A stretch of DNA of 64,000 nt from Natronorubrum sediminis (GCF_900108095.1 NZ_FNWL01000004.1:186001-250000); one strand, 5' to 3'. Positions 42,137-51,510 are shown, counted from the first letter of the stretch. A program made the numbers and translations. Notes: generated from the sequence alone by a model not told the origin.

Positions 42137-43270
42137 TTACTCGTCGCTGTCGTCCCCATCGTCTTCGTCGTCCGCGTCGTCCGCTTGGGCTTCCACCTCG
42201 GCGATCGTGAACGTCTCTTCGATTGGCTCGCCGGTGTCTTCGTCCTCGAGTGGCACGCCCGTCTCGTCCGGATCGCCGTCATAGAGGACGGCGGTGAGTT
42301 CTGCCTCCTCGTCGACGTCGGCGTCGTCCTCGAAGTCCGCGGTCACGTCCTCGTGTTCGCCGGGATCGAGTTGCTCGCTCGAGGCGACGACCGTGCCGTC
42401 TTCGTCTTCGATCACGAGCGCTCCCTCGGTGGGGATCGCGACATCGGCCGTCACGCGCTCGTCGCTCGCGTCGACGACGTCGACGCTTGGGTCGGTGTGG
42501 AACTCGAGGTCGATCATTTCGATCTCCCCGTCGCCCTCGGTGTAGACGCCGATCGGTTGCTCGCCGGGCGGGGAACTGCTCGTTTCGACGTCGAACGTTA
42601 CGTCGCTGGATTCGCCGCCGCCGAGTTCGAGCGGCCGTTGCTCGAGGACGGTCCCGCCGAGACGAATTTCGACGTTCTGTTGGGTCTCGATCTCCGTCGG
42701 ATTCCTGATTTCGGCGGTGATTTCGATCTCCTCGTCGGTCGTCGCCGACGTCGGTGCGTCGATGGATTCGACGACGAAGGAGTCCGAGAACGACTCGTCG
42801 TCGTCGGTCGTCATCACCGTCGCTGTCTCTTCGACGGGGAATCCGCCCTCGAGGTAGGGCTGGTCGTCTTCGCCCTCGCTTTCCTCGTGGACGAACTCCT
42901 CGTCGTTCGTCGTGTCCTGGTGGACCGTCGCGGTGAGTTGGCCGACGAGTTCGTCGTCGGCGTCTTCGTCGCGATCGATGGTCACATCCTCGTGCGTCCC
43001 GGAGCCGAGGTATTCGGAGACGGCGAGTGATTCGCCACTGCCGTCGGTAACGACGATAAAGCCGCCATCAGAGAGAGATACTTCCTCGATCGTCACGTTC
43101 TCGCCGTCGCTTTGTTGATCGTCGAACTCGATCGACGCTTCGGGATCGTCCTCGACGCCGAAGAGGGTGGGTGCCTGCCCGACGATGATCCCGGCGGCGA
43201 GCACGACCGCGATCGCGATCAGAATCGCGACCACGCGCTTGATCGTGCCAAACGTCAGTCCTGAACTCAT
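42137..43270 (-). CDS. Membrane-anchored surface protein with two DUF7282-type repeats
   Basis: 377 residues from ATG 43270 (MSSGLTFGTIKR). One N-terminal helix (VVAILIAIAVVLAAGIIVGQ) anchors it, with the bulk outside. Two related domains lie at about 45-150 and 270-350, both with a Val-x-I-x-D core followed by GTHEDV or GEHEDV and a VDEEAELTAVLYDG/VGQLTATVHQD strand, matching what I recall as DUF7282. Between them is a CARDB-like beta region with ITAEIRNPTEIETQQNVEIRLGG. The protein is very acidic, as expected outside a halophile cell. Likely adhesion or surface structure. Confidence 0.83.
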   Translation of the reverse strand: MSSGLTFGTIKRVVAILIAIAVVLAAGIIVGQAPTLFGVEDDPEASIEFDDQQSDGENVTIEEVSLSDGGFIVVTDGSGESLAVSEYLGSGTHEDVTIDRDEDADDELVGQLTATVHQDTTNDEEFVHEESEGEDDQPYLEGGFPVEETATVMTTDDDESFSDSFVVESIDAPTSATTDEEIEITAEIRNPTEIETQQNVEIRLGGTVLEQRPLELGGGESSDVTFDVETSSSPPGEQPIGVYTEGDGEIEMIDLEFHTDPSVDVVDASDERVTADVAIPTEGALVIEDEDGTVVASSEQLDPGEHEDVTADFEDDADVDEEAELTAVLYDGDPDETGVPLEDEDTGEPIEETFTIAEVEAQADDADDEDDGDDSDE

Positions 43271-43585
43271 AGAGACTGGTATCGTTCTCGGATACACACT
43301 CGAGGGACGTAAAACGCTGAGTCTGTTCACAGGACTCGAGCATTGGTGCCACGCGACAGTACATCCTCACCGACACTGACCGGTTGTACCCCGTCTCAGT
43401 CGGGTCCTCGTGACGGTAATGTCACGTTACTCGTGGATTTCACTATCGACCATCGTCCATCGCCGACTTTCGAGAGTCGACAAAATAGACAGCTTCGCTC
43501 GAGCGGACTGTTTTCAACCACAACGAATCGAGTCGGTCAGCACCATCCGAAGGGGGTTTAGTGACGGCACTCCCAGTAGGGAGCG
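43271..43585. other. Intergenic region upstream of RNase Z, no gene seen
   Basis: About 315 bases of divergent control sequence between the DUF7282-type gene and rnz. Small frames are not protein-like. I see no RNA gene or repeat here. Confidence 0.5.
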
Positions 43586-44512
43586 ATGCCACTGCGTGTG
43601 ACGTTTCTGGGGACGGCTGGGGCGATTCCGACGACCGACCGCAACCCGAGCAGTATCTTCGTCGCTCGAGAAGGCGAGCAGTTGCTCTTCGACGTCGGAG
43701 AGGGAACCCAGCGTCAGTTGATGCGCTTTGGAACTGGCTTCTCGATCTCACAGATATTTATCACGCACCTCCACGGGGACCACGTCTTTGGCATTCCGGG
43801 ACTGCTCCAGACGATGGCCTTCAACGACCGCGAGGAGTCGCTCACGATCCACGCGCCCCACGGAACCCGTCGCAAAATTTCGGGACTGGTGAACGCGCTC
43901 GGAAACCGCCCGTCGTTTCCGGTCCACATCAACGAGGTCGGCGACGGCGACGTTGCCTACGGCAGTGAGGACTACGAGGTGCGAGCGTTCGCCACCGATC
44001 ACGACGCTCGCTCCGTTGGCTACGCGCTCGTCGAGGACGACCGAAAGGGGCGATTCGACCGCGAGCGTGCCGAAGAACTCGGCGTCCCCGTCGGCTCGAA
44101 GTTCTCCACGCTTCACGAGGGCGACTCCGTCGAACTCGAGGACGGGACCGTCGTCGAGCCCGAGCAGGTCGTCGGCGACCCTCGCCCCGGTCGATCGATC
44201 GTCTACACGGGCGACACGCGACCGACCACGGAGACGATCGAGGTCGCGGACGAACCAGACCTGTTGATCCACGACGCGACGTTCGCTGACGACTGGGCCG
44301 ATCGAGCCGCGAAGACGGCTCACTCGACGGCCAGACAGGCGGCCGAAATCGCGAACCGGGCTGGTGCGGACCGCCTCGCACTACTGCACCTCTCCTCGCG
44401 TTACGCGGGTCACACCGGTGACCACCTCGAGCAAGCCCGCGAGGTGTTCGACGGTGAGGTGTTTCTTCCAGACGACGGCGACGAACTCGAGATTTTCTAT
44501 CCGGACGCCTGA
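43586..44512 (+). CDS. rnz: Ribonuclease Z
   Basis: 308 residues, matching the short RNase Z form. It cuts tRNA precursors 3' of the discriminator base to make mature ends. Metallo-beta-lactamase motifs are complete: FLGTAGAIPTTDRNPSS, the HxHxDH motif FITHLHGDHVFGIPGLL, DHDARSVGYALVE, VYTGDTRPT, HDATFADDW and the C-terminal His region LLHLSSRY. The start ATG 43586 gives MPLRVTFLGT. It is probably monocistronic. It precedes the DUF460 gene by about 205 bases on the same strand. Confidence 0.97.
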   Translation: MPLRVTFLGTAGAIPTTDRNPSSIFVAREGEQLLFDVGEGTQRQLMRFGTGFSISQIFITHLHGDHVFGIPGLLQTMAFNDREESLTIHAPHGTRRKISGLVNALGNRPSFPVHINEVGDGDVAYGSEDYEVRAFATDHDARSVGYALVEDDRKGRFDRERAEELGVPVGSKFSTLHEGDSVELEDGTVVEPEQVVGDPRPGRSIVYTGDTRPTTETIEVADEPDLLIHDATFADDWADRAAKTAHSTARQAAEIANRAGADRLALLHLSSRYAGHTGDHLEQAREVFDGEVFLPDDGDELEIFYPDA

Positions 44513-44717
44513 ATCGAGGTGTGACAGCGTCCTGCTCACGTTCTCGTGGCCGTTGGCGACACAGCCCGACGACTCCTCACGAGCAACCGATGTCGATTAG
44601 TCCTCGTACTCTCGATTATCCATCTCTCTGTCACGACAGCTCGTTCCGTCGCAGTTGGGCCGACGGCCGGCACGAACCCGCGCCGGATTTATCACCGACT
44701 CGTCCCTAGACGCTCTT

Positions 44718-46691
44718 GTGAGTACGCGAACGAGTGCCCTCGACGCGGTCGTCTTCGGTGTCGATATTCAGAGTGGGGACGTCCGTGGCGACGCCCCATC
44801 GTACGCACTCGTCGTCTACGACGGCGAGGGCGTCACTCGAGACGTCGTCACCCATCGCAAACTCCGCAGACTGATCGACGACGAGGAGCCAGCCATCGTT
44901 GCGACGGACAACATGTACGAGCTGGCGGCGGACAAGGATCAGCTCATCCACCTCCTCGGCTCGCTGCCTGCCGAAACGAAACTCGTGCAAGTGACGGGGG
45001 CCAATCAGCCCGAGCCGCTCTCTCGAGTCGCGAAACGCCACGGCATCCCCTACGGCAAGGACCCCATGGAGGAAGCCGAGGCCTCGGCTCGACTGGCCGC
45101 CCACAACGTCGGCCACGAAGTCTCCGCGTTTACGGACACCACTGAGGTCAAGGTCGCTCGCGGTCGCTCGACGGGCAGCGGCGGCTGGAGCGAGGACCGC
45201 TTCACCCGCCGCATTCACGGCTCCGTGAAGAAACGAGCCCGCGAGGTCGAATCCGAACTCGAGGAGGCGAACCTCGAGTACGACCGAGACGTCAGAGAGG
45301 CCTACGGCGGCTTCGCGAACGCCGTGTTCACCGTCGAGAGCCGTCCCCAGGATATCCCCGTCTCACGAAACAGATCGGGCGACGTTCGCGTCGAAATCGA
45401 ACGCGAGCGCCGCGACGGGATCGAATTTCGCCCGCTCGTCAAACGTCGGGATCACGTCCTCGTCGGCATCGACCCCGGGACGACGACTGCCGCCGCCATC
45501 GTGAGCCTCGAGGGCGAGGTGCTCGACGTCTGGAGTTCGCGAACCAGCGACACGGCCGACGTGATCGAGTGGATCGTCGAACGCGGCCGCCCGATCGTCG
45601 TGGCTGCGGACGTGACGCCGATGCCCGAAACGGTCGAGAAATTTCGTCGGAGCTTCGACGCCGCGGGTTGGACGCCGACGAGCGACTTGCCGATCGACGA
45701 GAAACAACATCGGACGCGGGAGGAGCCCTACGACGACGATCACCAGCGCGACGCCATGGCCGCCGCGCTCTACGCGTTCGACGCCCACGAGGATCAGTTC
45801 GAACGCATCGCCAGAAAGCTCCCGCCGGGAATCGACCGCGGCGAGGTGATCGCCCGCGTCGTCGCCGGCGAGGAGAGCGTCGAAGCCGTCCTCACGGACC
45901 TGTCTGACGACGACTCGAGCGACGAGGATGCCACCGAGCACGAGCCGCGAGAACTGACCGAGGAGGAAAAGCGAATCAACTCCCTCGAGCGCCAGGTCGA
46001 ACGCCTCGACTCACACGTCGACACGCTCGAGGGACGGATTTCCGAGCGCGACGAGCGAATCGAGGAACTCGAGTCGAAGCTGACGCTCGCCCGTCGTGAA
46101 GAACGGACGCAGGTTCGAACGGACCGAGAGGTCAGCCGCCTCGAGCGAAAAGCGAACCGGCTGGAACGCGAGCGCGACGACGCCCGCGAGGATGTCTCTG
46201 AACTCGAGGACAAAGTCGAGCGAATGAAGGCGCTCTGGAAACTCGATCACTCGAATTTCAGTGACGTCTCGGCGAAAAAGGAGGGACTCGTTCCCGTCAA
46301 AGTCGTCGAGAAGTTCACGAAGGGGGCGATTCGCGAGGCTGACGAACAGTACGGCATCATCTCGGGCGACGTCGTCTACGTGCGAGACGCGAGTGGCGCC
46401 GGGAAATCGACGGCCACGCTCCTCGCGGAGTTCGAGCCTCGAGTCGTCTTGAAAGACGGCGGCCTCTCGGAGATCGCAGACGAGATTCTCTTCGACAACG
46501 AGATTCCGGTCGGTCCGGCGGACGACGTCGCGATGCAGGAAGTCGACGAACTGGCCGTCGCTCGCGAAGACGACGTCGAGGCGGTCATCGACGACTGGCA
46601 CGAACGAGCGACGGAGCGAGAACTCGATCGTAAGGCGGCGATGGTCGATCAACTCATCAGCGAACACCGAGCCGGCGACAACGAGGTCTGA
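44718..46691 (+). CDS. DUF460 RNase H-like/coiled-coil protein
   Basis: 657 residues, archaeal COG2433/DUF460. Regions: an N-terminal RNase H-like domain (VVFGVDIQSGDVRGDAPSYALVVYDG), a middle second one (VLVGIDPGTTTAAAIVSLEG...VVAADVTPMP), an acidic linker, then a coiled coil (about 415-510: KRINSLERQVERLDSHVDTLEGRISERDERIEEL...), and a C-terminal globular domain (VPVKVVEKFTKGAIREADEQYGIISGDVVYVRDASGAGKSTATLLAEFEP). The function is unknown; nucleic-acid processing is suggested by the RNase H folds. GTG 44718 (VSTRTSALDAVVFG) is used; upstream in-frame start is less protein-like. Confidence 0.88.
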   Translation: MSTRTSALDAVVFGVDIQSGDVRGDAPSYALVVYDGEGVTRDVVTHRKLRRLIDDEEPAIVATDNMYELAADKDQLIHLLGSLPAETKLVQVTGANQPEPLSRVAKRHGIPYGKDPMEEAEASARLAAHNVGHEVSAFTDTTEVKVARGRSTGSGGWSEDRFTRRIHGSVKKRAREVESELEEANLEYDRDVREAYGGFANAVFTVESRPQDIPVSRNRSGDVRVEIERERRDGIEFRPLVKRRDHVLVGIDPGTTTAAAIVSLEGEVLDVWSSRTSDTADVIEWIVERGRPIVVAADVTPMPETVEKFRRSFDAAGWTPTSDLPIDEKQHRTREEPYDDDHQRDAMAAALYAFDAHEDQFERIARKLPPGIDRGEVIARVVAGEESVEAVLTDLSDDDSSDEDATEHEPRELTEEEKRINSLERQVERLDSHVDTLEGRISERDERIEELESKLTLARREERTQVRTDREVSRLERKANRLERERDDAREDVSELEDKVERMKALWKLDHSNFSDVSAKKEGLVPVKVVEKFTKGAIREADEQYGIISGDVVYVRDASGAGKSTATLLAEFEPRVVLKDGGLSEIADEILFDNEIPVGPADDVAMQEVDELAVAREDDVEAVIDDWHERATERELDRKAAMVDQLISEHRAGDNEV

Positions 46692-46720
46692 AGGGCCGCA
46701 TGTGCGGCTTCGCGATTATT

Positions 46721-46975
46721 CTACTCTGGCGATTCGATCGGTGAGAGCACCTTCGGCACCGCTTCGGGTTCGACTTCCTCGGTCAGATCCGCCACTTCGT
46801 CGACTGGGCCGTTGACGAACAACGCGTGAACGATAAATCCGATCGACACGAGTCCGAGTGCAACGATCGAAAGCTCGAGGGCGACCGGCGTGGCGTAGCC
46901 GATAACTGCTCCAAGACCGAGACTCGCGGCGATACAGACCAGGACGAGGTCGTAGTACTGGAGCGTGTAGTCCAT
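46721..46975 (-). CDS. Small two-helix membrane protein
   Basis: 84 residues from ATG 46975 (MDYTLQYYDLVLVC). Two hydrophobic helices (LVLVCIAASLGLGAVIGYA and ALELSIVALGLVSIGFIVHALFV) are followed by an acidic tail NGPVDEVADLTEEVEPEAVPKV. Family not recognised; many haloarchaea carry similar small membrane proteins. A GTG two codons upstream (46981) is an alternative start. It is convergent with the DUF460 gene. Confidence 0.72.
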   Translation of the reverse strand: MDYTLQYYDLVLVCIAASLGLGAVIGYATPVALELSIVALGLVSIGFIVHALFVNGPVDEVADLTEEVEPEAVPKVLSPIESPE

Positions 46976-47035
46976 ACGCACCGTACGGGTGTGTGCGACA
47001 AAATGGTTCGGAGCGCGATGGCAACGTCGGTTTGA

Positions 47036-47215
47036 TTAGAACATGCCGAAACTCTGGAGCAGCCCCGAGACCAGCGCCTTGACGACGAGTCCGAGCCCCC
47101 CGAGAACGAGCGCGATCCCGATGGCGATTAGCGGACTCACGTACGCGATGAGCCCAATTCCGGCGAGTACGAGCACCAACCCAGCGATTCCCAACGGGCC
47201 GAGATTCTGCAGCAT
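47036..47215 (-). CDS. 59-residue two-helix membrane protein (DUF7470-like)
   Basis: MLQNLGPLGIAGLVLVLAGIGLIAYVSPLIAIG... : two hydrophobic helices connected by YVSPLI, ending LVSGLLQSFGMF. From memory this matches small haloarchaeal proteins in DUF7470, of unknown function. ATG 47215 is chosen because the upstream in-frame region is not membrane-like. It is preceded on the + side by the divergent aIF1A gene, with a TATA-like promoter region between. Confidence 0.72.
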   Translation of the reverse strand: MLQNLGPLGIAGLVLVLAGIGLIAYVSPLIAIGIALVLGGLGLVVKALVSGLLQSFGMF

Positions 47216-47333
47216 ACGAGTTTTGTCCTGTCGAAGGAAATAAACGACGTGGTTTCCCGCCTCGGGCCCGTCCTCGGCTGGTCTGCGATGCAATCAGTAA
47301 AGGGTTAAACGGATCGCCTCCGAAAGGCGAACT

Positions 47334-47624
47334 ATGAGCGACGACGGTGAGGGCGGCCGGAAGAACCTCCGGATGCCGGACGACGACGAGGTCTTCGCGA
47401 CCGTCACCAACATGCTCGGAGCGAATCGCGTTAAAGTACGCTGTGCAGACGGCCAAGAACGCACTGCACGCATCCCCGGCAAGATGCAAAAACGTATCTG
47501 GATTCGCGAGGACGACGTCGTTCTCGTCGAGCCCTGGGATTGGCAAGACGAGAAGGGCGACATCACCTGGCGCTACGAGAAGAGCGAGGCCGACCAGCTC
47601 CGACGAGAAGGCCACATTCAATAG
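47334..47624 (+). CDS. eif1A: Translation initiation factor 1A (aIF1A)
   Basis: 96 residues of OB-fold type: [85 protein letters not shown], a full-length archaeal factor that helps assembly of initiation complexes on the 30S subunit. The start ATG follows GGTTAAACGG (TATA-like, about 47296-47305) and a short hairpin CGCCT-N5-AGGCG at about 47315-47331. Spacing fits a leaderless transcript. Confidence 0.97.
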   Translation: MSDDGEGGRKNLRMPDDDEVFATVTNMLGANRVKVRCADGQERTARIPGKMQKRIWIREDDVVLVEPWDWQDEKGDITWRYEKSEADQLRREGHIQ

Positions 47625-47882
47625 CGACGACACGACCGTTTCTTCCGATAGCTTCCGGCGAGAGCGCCAGCGACGCTCTTTTCGGGCGCGCTCTCGAGTC
47701 TCTCCTGTTGGCTCTCGGGACTCGAGGCACTATCTTCACGAGCGTGGCTCGTTCGGGGCACTAGGTCTCAGATCACCCCGTGGCTCCGTACCGCGCTTTG
47801 TTCGCGTACCACTACATACCATTTCGAATGACTGTCACGATTACACGGAAGACTTATTCCGAACTTGGTCGTGTGACCGTGC

Positions 47883-49265
47883 ATGCAACTCAGTCGGCGG
47901 CGGGTGCTCCAGGGTGTCGGTGCCGGGGCCGCGGTCGGCGTACTCGGGACGCCCGGATCGGCCACTGAACCCGATACCGATACTGACTCCGACGACGACG
48001 ATGGGAGCGACACCGAGCGACTGTTCGTCCACCCCGAGACTGGACTGCTCGAGGGAATCGGTGACCTCCTCGACGTCATCGAGGCCGTCGGCGGCACAAC
48101 GCTCCTCGAGTACGACAACTTCGAGTTCGTCGTCGCGGAGGTGCCGGCCGAGAGCCGTTCGACCCTGCTCGAGGATCGGCTCGTCTCGGACGTCGAGGAG
48201 GACGACGAGACGGGGATTCCCGACGAGTGGTCGCCGTCTATTCCGGATCTTCTGGACCCCGGCGGTGGGAGCGACTGTTCGAGACACCCGAGCCAACAGC
48301 CGTCGTGGGGCATCGAACGAATCGGTGCCGACGACGTCGAGCCGGACGGGTCTGGCGTCGACGTCGGGATCCTCGACACGGGAATCCAGACGGACCACTG
48401 CAGCGTTTCGGTCGCCGGCGGAGAGAACGTCACTACCTCGGGGACCTCGAGTGACTACGAGGACCGTCACGGCCACGGAACTCACGTTGCGGGGGTCGCC
48501 GGGGCGTCCGACAACGACGTCGGCGTCGTGGGCGTGGCACCGGAAACCGACCTCTACGCGGTGAAAGTTCTGAACGACGACGGCGAAGGCCGATACAGCG
48601 AACTCGTGGCCGGAATCGACTGGTGTCTCTCCAACGATATCGAACTCATCACGATGAGTCTAGGGGGCGACTCCTCGAGTTCGACGGTCGATCAAGCGAT
48701 CGAAGAGGCGCACGCGGCGGGGCACCTCCTCGTCTCTGCCGCCGGCAACGAGGGCAACAATGGTGACGGCTCCTGTGACGAGGCGACGCTCACCTATCCC
48801 GCGACCCACGACGATGTCGTCGCCGTCACCGCGATGAACGAGGACGACACGCTCGCGTCGTACAGTAGCGTCGGCTCGGCAATCGACTTGCTCGCGCCAG
48901 GAACTGACGTTACGTCGACCACCGTCGACAACGAGTACGCCGAAGCCAGCGGCACGAGCGTCGCCGCTCCATTCGTCGCCGGCGTCGCCGCGCTCTGCTG
49001 GGAGACCCGCGAAGAGGATGGTCCGGGGCCAAACGACTCCATTCGAGAGATTCTCGGCGAGACCGCGGAGCCGGTCCTCGAGTCCTGTGAGGAAGGAGAC
49101 GGACTGATCGACGCGCGTGGTGCAGTCGGCGACGACCGCGCGACCGACGGCGGTGAGTACCCGGTCGTCTCTTCCTCGCCAATCGATCGCGTCGTCTCGA
49201 CGTTCGAACGAGTCGTGGACCTGTTTACCGGCTTTCTCGAGTGGCTCGGTGGATTGTTCCGGTAG
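47883..49265 (+). CDS. Halolysin-like S8 subtilase, Tat-exported
   Basis: 460 residues. The N-terminus has a Tat signal (SRRRVLQGVGAGAAVGVLG). An N-terminal inhibitory I9-like propeptide (about 40-115) precedes the S8 domain with catalytic Asp165 (ILDTGIQ), His198 (HGHGTH), oxyanion Asn289 (SAAGNEGN) and Ser359 (GTSVAAPF). After the protease there is a C-terminal amphipathic/hydrophobic helix (VVSTFERVVDLFTGFLEWLGGLFR), which could attach it to the membrane or surface; no C-terminal PPC-type domain is seen. Halolysins are extracellular proteases induced in late growth, by knowledge of the family. Confidence 0.93.
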   Translation: MQLSRRRVLQGVGAGAAVGVLGTPGSATEPDTDTDSDDDDGSDTERLFVHPETGLLEGIGDLLDVIEAVGGTTLLEYDNFEFVVAEVPAESRSTLLEDRLVSDVEEDDETGIPDEWSPSIPDLLDPGGGSDCSRHPSQQPSWGIERIGADDVEPDGSGVDVGILDTGIQTDHCSVSVAGGENVTTSGTSSDYEDRHGHGTHVAGVAGASDNDVGVVGVAPETDLYAVKVLNDDGEGRYSELVAGIDWCLSNDIELITMSLGGDSSSSTVDQAIEEAHAAGHLLVSAAGNEGNNGDGSCDEATLTYPATHDDVVAVTAMNEDDTLASYSSVGSAIDLLAPGTDVTSTTVDNEYAEASGTSVAAPFVAGVAALCWETREEDGPGPNDSIREILGETAEPVLESCEEGDGLIDARGAVGDDRATDGGEYPVVSSSPIDRVVSTFERVVDLFTGFLEWLGGLFR

Positions 49266-49284
49266 CAACACGGAGCGGTATACC

Positions 49285-49321
49285 GTCAGTTCCTGAATGC
49301 TCTCGAGGTCGTGTTCGCCCA
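49285..49321. repeat. Duplicate of the pucG 3' end, copy 1
   Basis: 37 bases identical to 49553-49589, which lie inside the last codons of the aminotransferase gene (minus strand, encoding GEHDLESIQELT). This copy sits 201 bases beyond the gene's end, between it and the protease gene. Confidence 0.9.
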
Positions 49322-49349
49322 CGTAGACCCCCTTTTGCGCTGCGCGTTT

Positions 49350-49405
49350 GCCGAGCGTGCGCGACAAGCCGCATCCGCTGCGCACGCTCGGCGACGCTCG
49401 GCAAA
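49350..49405. repeat. Nested inverted repeats in the duplicated segment
   Basis: GCCGAGCGTGCGC (49350-49362) pairs perfectly with GCGCACGCTCGGC (49380-49392), and TTTGCCGAGCGT (47-base scale, 49347-49358) with ACGCTCGGCAAA (49394-49405). The two right arms compete for the same left arm, so alternative hairpins are possible. The DNA here differs from both flanking genes. Confidence 0.7.
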
Positions 49406-49521
49406 AGCTGGACCAAACGCACTCCTCGCACCCTCTGTGCGGCGCTTCGCGCCGCGCCCCGGTCGCTCGTCGGCCCGCTCACTCACTTCGTTCGCTCGCG
49501 GTCGAAGTACGTCGTAGACGG

Positions 49522-50634
49522 CTACAATCCAGCAACGTCCTCGATGGCATCGGTCAGTTCCTGAATGCTCTCGAGGTCGTGTTCGCCCATGTGGCCGATG
49601 CGGAACGTCTCTTCGCCGAGTTGGGAACCATAGCCGTTCGAGAAGACCATGCCGTACTCCTCGTCGACGGCGTCGATGGTCGCCGCGACGTCGATCCCTT
49701 GCGTGTTCTCGATGCAGGCGACCGTCTGCGATTCGTAGCCGTCCTCTGGGAACATCGCGAAGTGTTCGTTGGCCCACTCGCGGGTGTACTCGGCCATCTC
49801 GCGGTGGCGCTCGTCGCGGGCAGCGTGGCCCTCGGAGAGCATGTACTTCATCTGCTTGCGGTAGGCGAGCATGATCGGAATCGCGGGCGTCGAGTGGGTC
49901 TGGCCCTTTCGGTCGTAGTAGTCGAGGGTTCGCTGGAAGCCGCCGTACCACGAGGCCGAGTCGGACTCGAGTTCGCGTTCGTAGGCGTCGTCGCTGACGA
50001 CGCAGACCGCTAATCCGGGTGGCATCGCGAAGGCCTTCTGGACCGAGGTGAAGATGACGTCGATGTTGTGCTCGTCGATGTCGACGAAGTCTCCGCCGAG
50101 CGAGGAAACGGCGTCGACGATGAAGTACGTATCCGGATAGTCGGCGAGGACGTCACCGATTTCCTCGATTGGATTTCGGACGCCTGTCGAAGACTCGTTC
50201 ATCACGCAGGTGACGGCGTCGTAGTCGGTGTCGCGTTCCTCGAGCGTTTCGCGGACGTCTTCGGGTTTGACGGCCTGTCCCCACTCGTACTCGAGGGTGT
50301 CGACCGATTTGCCGAGGCGTTCGGCGACGTTGGCTTGGCGTTCGCTGAAACTGCCACAGGTCGTGACGAGGACGTTTTCGTCGACGAGGTTGAGGATCGA
50401 ACTCTCCATGAACTCGGTGCCCGACCCCGTGAGGATGACGACCTCGTTGTCGGTGCCGAGGAACTCCTTCGTGTCCTCGACGATGGTCGTGTAGAGGTCG
50501 GTCATCTGATCCATGCGGTGGCCGAACATCGGCTCGCACATGGCGTCGATCACGTCTTCGCGTACCTCCGTTGGGCCCGGGATATACAGCGTCTTGTCGG
50601 GATAGTCGCCCGTGTACTCGGATTTCTTGGTCAC
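49522..50634 (-). CDS. PucG-type serine/alanine-glyoxylate aminotransferase
   Basis: 370 residues, class V fold. Features: LYIPGPTEVREDVIDAMCEPMFGHRM, VILTGSGTEFMESSI, DAVSSLGGDFVDID, and the PLP Lys200 in TSVQKAF. Members use glyoxylate, alanine, serine or ureidoglycine; which one is unclear. No in-frame ATG precedes TKKSEY; GTG 50634 gives VTKKSEYTGDYPDK and is preferred over GTG 50643. A duplicated copy of its 3' end lies at 49285-49321. Glyoxylate/serine metabolism would link it to serA/serB elsewhere in the window. Confidence 0.93.
   Translation of the reverse strand: MTKKSEYTGDYPDKTLYIPGPTEVREDVIDAMCEPMFGHRMDQMTDLYTTIVEDTKEFLGTDNEVVILTGSGTEFMESSILNLVDENVLVTTCGSFSERQANVAERLGKSVDTLEYEWGQAVKPEDVRETLEERDTDYDAVTCVMNESSTGVRNPIEEIGDVLADYPDTYFIVDAVSSLGGDFVDIDEHNIDVIFTSVQKAFAMPPGLAVCVVSDDAYERELESDSASWYGGFQRTLDYYDRKGQTHSTPAIPIMLAYRKQMKYMLSEGHAARDERHREMAEYTREWANEHFAMFPEDGYESQTVACIENTQGIDVAATIDAVDEEYGMVFSNGYGSQLGEETFRIGHMGEHDLESIQELTDAIEDVAGL
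49553..49589. repeat. Duplicate of the pucG 3' end, copy 2 (in gene)
   Basis: The in-gene partner of the 37-base repeat at 49285-49321; encodes the residues GEHDLESIQELT of the aminotransferase C-terminus. Confidence 0.9.
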
Positions 50635-50643
50635 GCAAACCAC

Positions 50644-51036
50644 CTGATAATATCCACTGCGGAGCGAGACGGTATGGTACTTTTGATGCCGAATCGAGAC
50701 GGGACCCTCTCGTCAGTTTCGCGAGGCCACTGCTCGCGGCGTCTGTGCGAATATTTCGGTGAGTAGGACGTGGTGCTGTGGGATCCTTTCGGTCCCGTAT
50801 TCACACTCAGATTCATTCGCTGAGGTGGGTTCGATCTTGGCTGTCTCACCACGTTGGTGAAACCCGGTATGGAGCAGCCGCTGGCTCTCGAGTCCCTCGT
50901 TGAAAACGAAAATTCGGCAAATCTCGACTGAGTCGAGAAGGCCGACAGCACATCTCCAATAGCCGGAGTCGTGAAAACTCGGCGATGAGTCGTCGGCGCG
51001 ACGACAGTGGCCGCCTGCGATTGGTGAATTGTCGCG
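50644..51036. other. Intergenic region upstream of pucG, no gene seen
   Basis: About 390 bases between the aminotransferase start and the halocyanin stop, both minus strand. A short hairpin CACCACGTTGGTG is present at about 50850-50862. A minus-strand TATA-like element around 50672-50680 could drive pucG. No protein-like frame or RNA gene is seen. Confidence 0.45.
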
Positions 51037-51510
51037 TTATTCGACTTCGATGGTACCGATCATGGCGTTGTCGTGAGGTGCACAGACGTACTCGACCATG
51101 TCTTCGGTGGCTTCGAATTCGAGCATCTGGTCGTCACCGTCTGGCTCGTCGACCTCGTCAGTCTGGTGGCCGTCCACGACGCTGCCGCCGTCGTCGCGAA
51201 TCTCGATGTTGTGGCTGGAGCCGTCGCCTTCTTCCCAGCCGATGGTGTACGATTCGCCTTCCTCGAGGATGAGCGTCGGGTTGACTTCGCCATCGATGTC
51301 GTCTGGGGACTCGCCTTCCCAGCCGTCACTCTCGGCGAAGAAGATGATCTCGTCGTCAGGCTCTGCTTCGTACTCTGCGGTGTCATCGTCGCCGTTGTCG
51401 TCGTCGCCGTTGTCGTCATCGTCGGAACAACCGGCGACGAGTGCGGTTGCCGCTGCCGCACCCGTGACCTTCAGTGCTGTCCGCCGTGAAATTGCGTTAT
51501 CTCGTGCCAT
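51037..51510 (-). CDS. Halocyanin-like blue-copper lipoprotein
   Basis: 157 residues. The N-terminus MARDNAISRRTALKVTGAAAATALVAGC is a Tat lipobox (twin Arg, then V-A-G-Cys), so the mature protein is a lipid-anchored, external copper protein. After an acidic linker (DDDDNGDDD...) the plastocyanin fold includes His in SSHNIEI and the C-terminal ligand set Cys-His-Met in YVCAPHDNAMIG: the His-Cys-His-Met of a type 1 site. It shuttles electrons to terminal oxidases or denitrification enzymes in halophiles. ATG 51510 chosen; longer in-frame start not supported. Confidence 0.94.
   Translation of the reverse strand: MARDNAISRRTALKVTGAAAATALVAGCSDDDDNGDDDNGDDDTAEYEAEPDDEIIFFAESDGWEGESPDDIDGEVNPTLILEEGESYTIGWEEGDGSSHNIEIRDDGGSVVDGHQTDEVDEPDGDDQMLEFEATEDMVEYVCAPHDNAMIGTIEVE

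Noticed and set aside
47347-48564. Plus-strand open frame of about 400 codons across aIF1A and the protease
   Set aside because: Out of frame with both real genes; Ser/Arg-rich composition of a GC shadow.
49322-49552. Possible insertion sequence in the duplicated pucG end
   Set aside because: No transposase and no terminal repeats of an IS; only nested hairpins and a duplicated gene end.
50644-51036. Possible tRNA in the gap containing GGTTCGATC
   Set aside because: No matching acceptor, D or anticodon stems could be paired around the T-loop-like GTTCGA.
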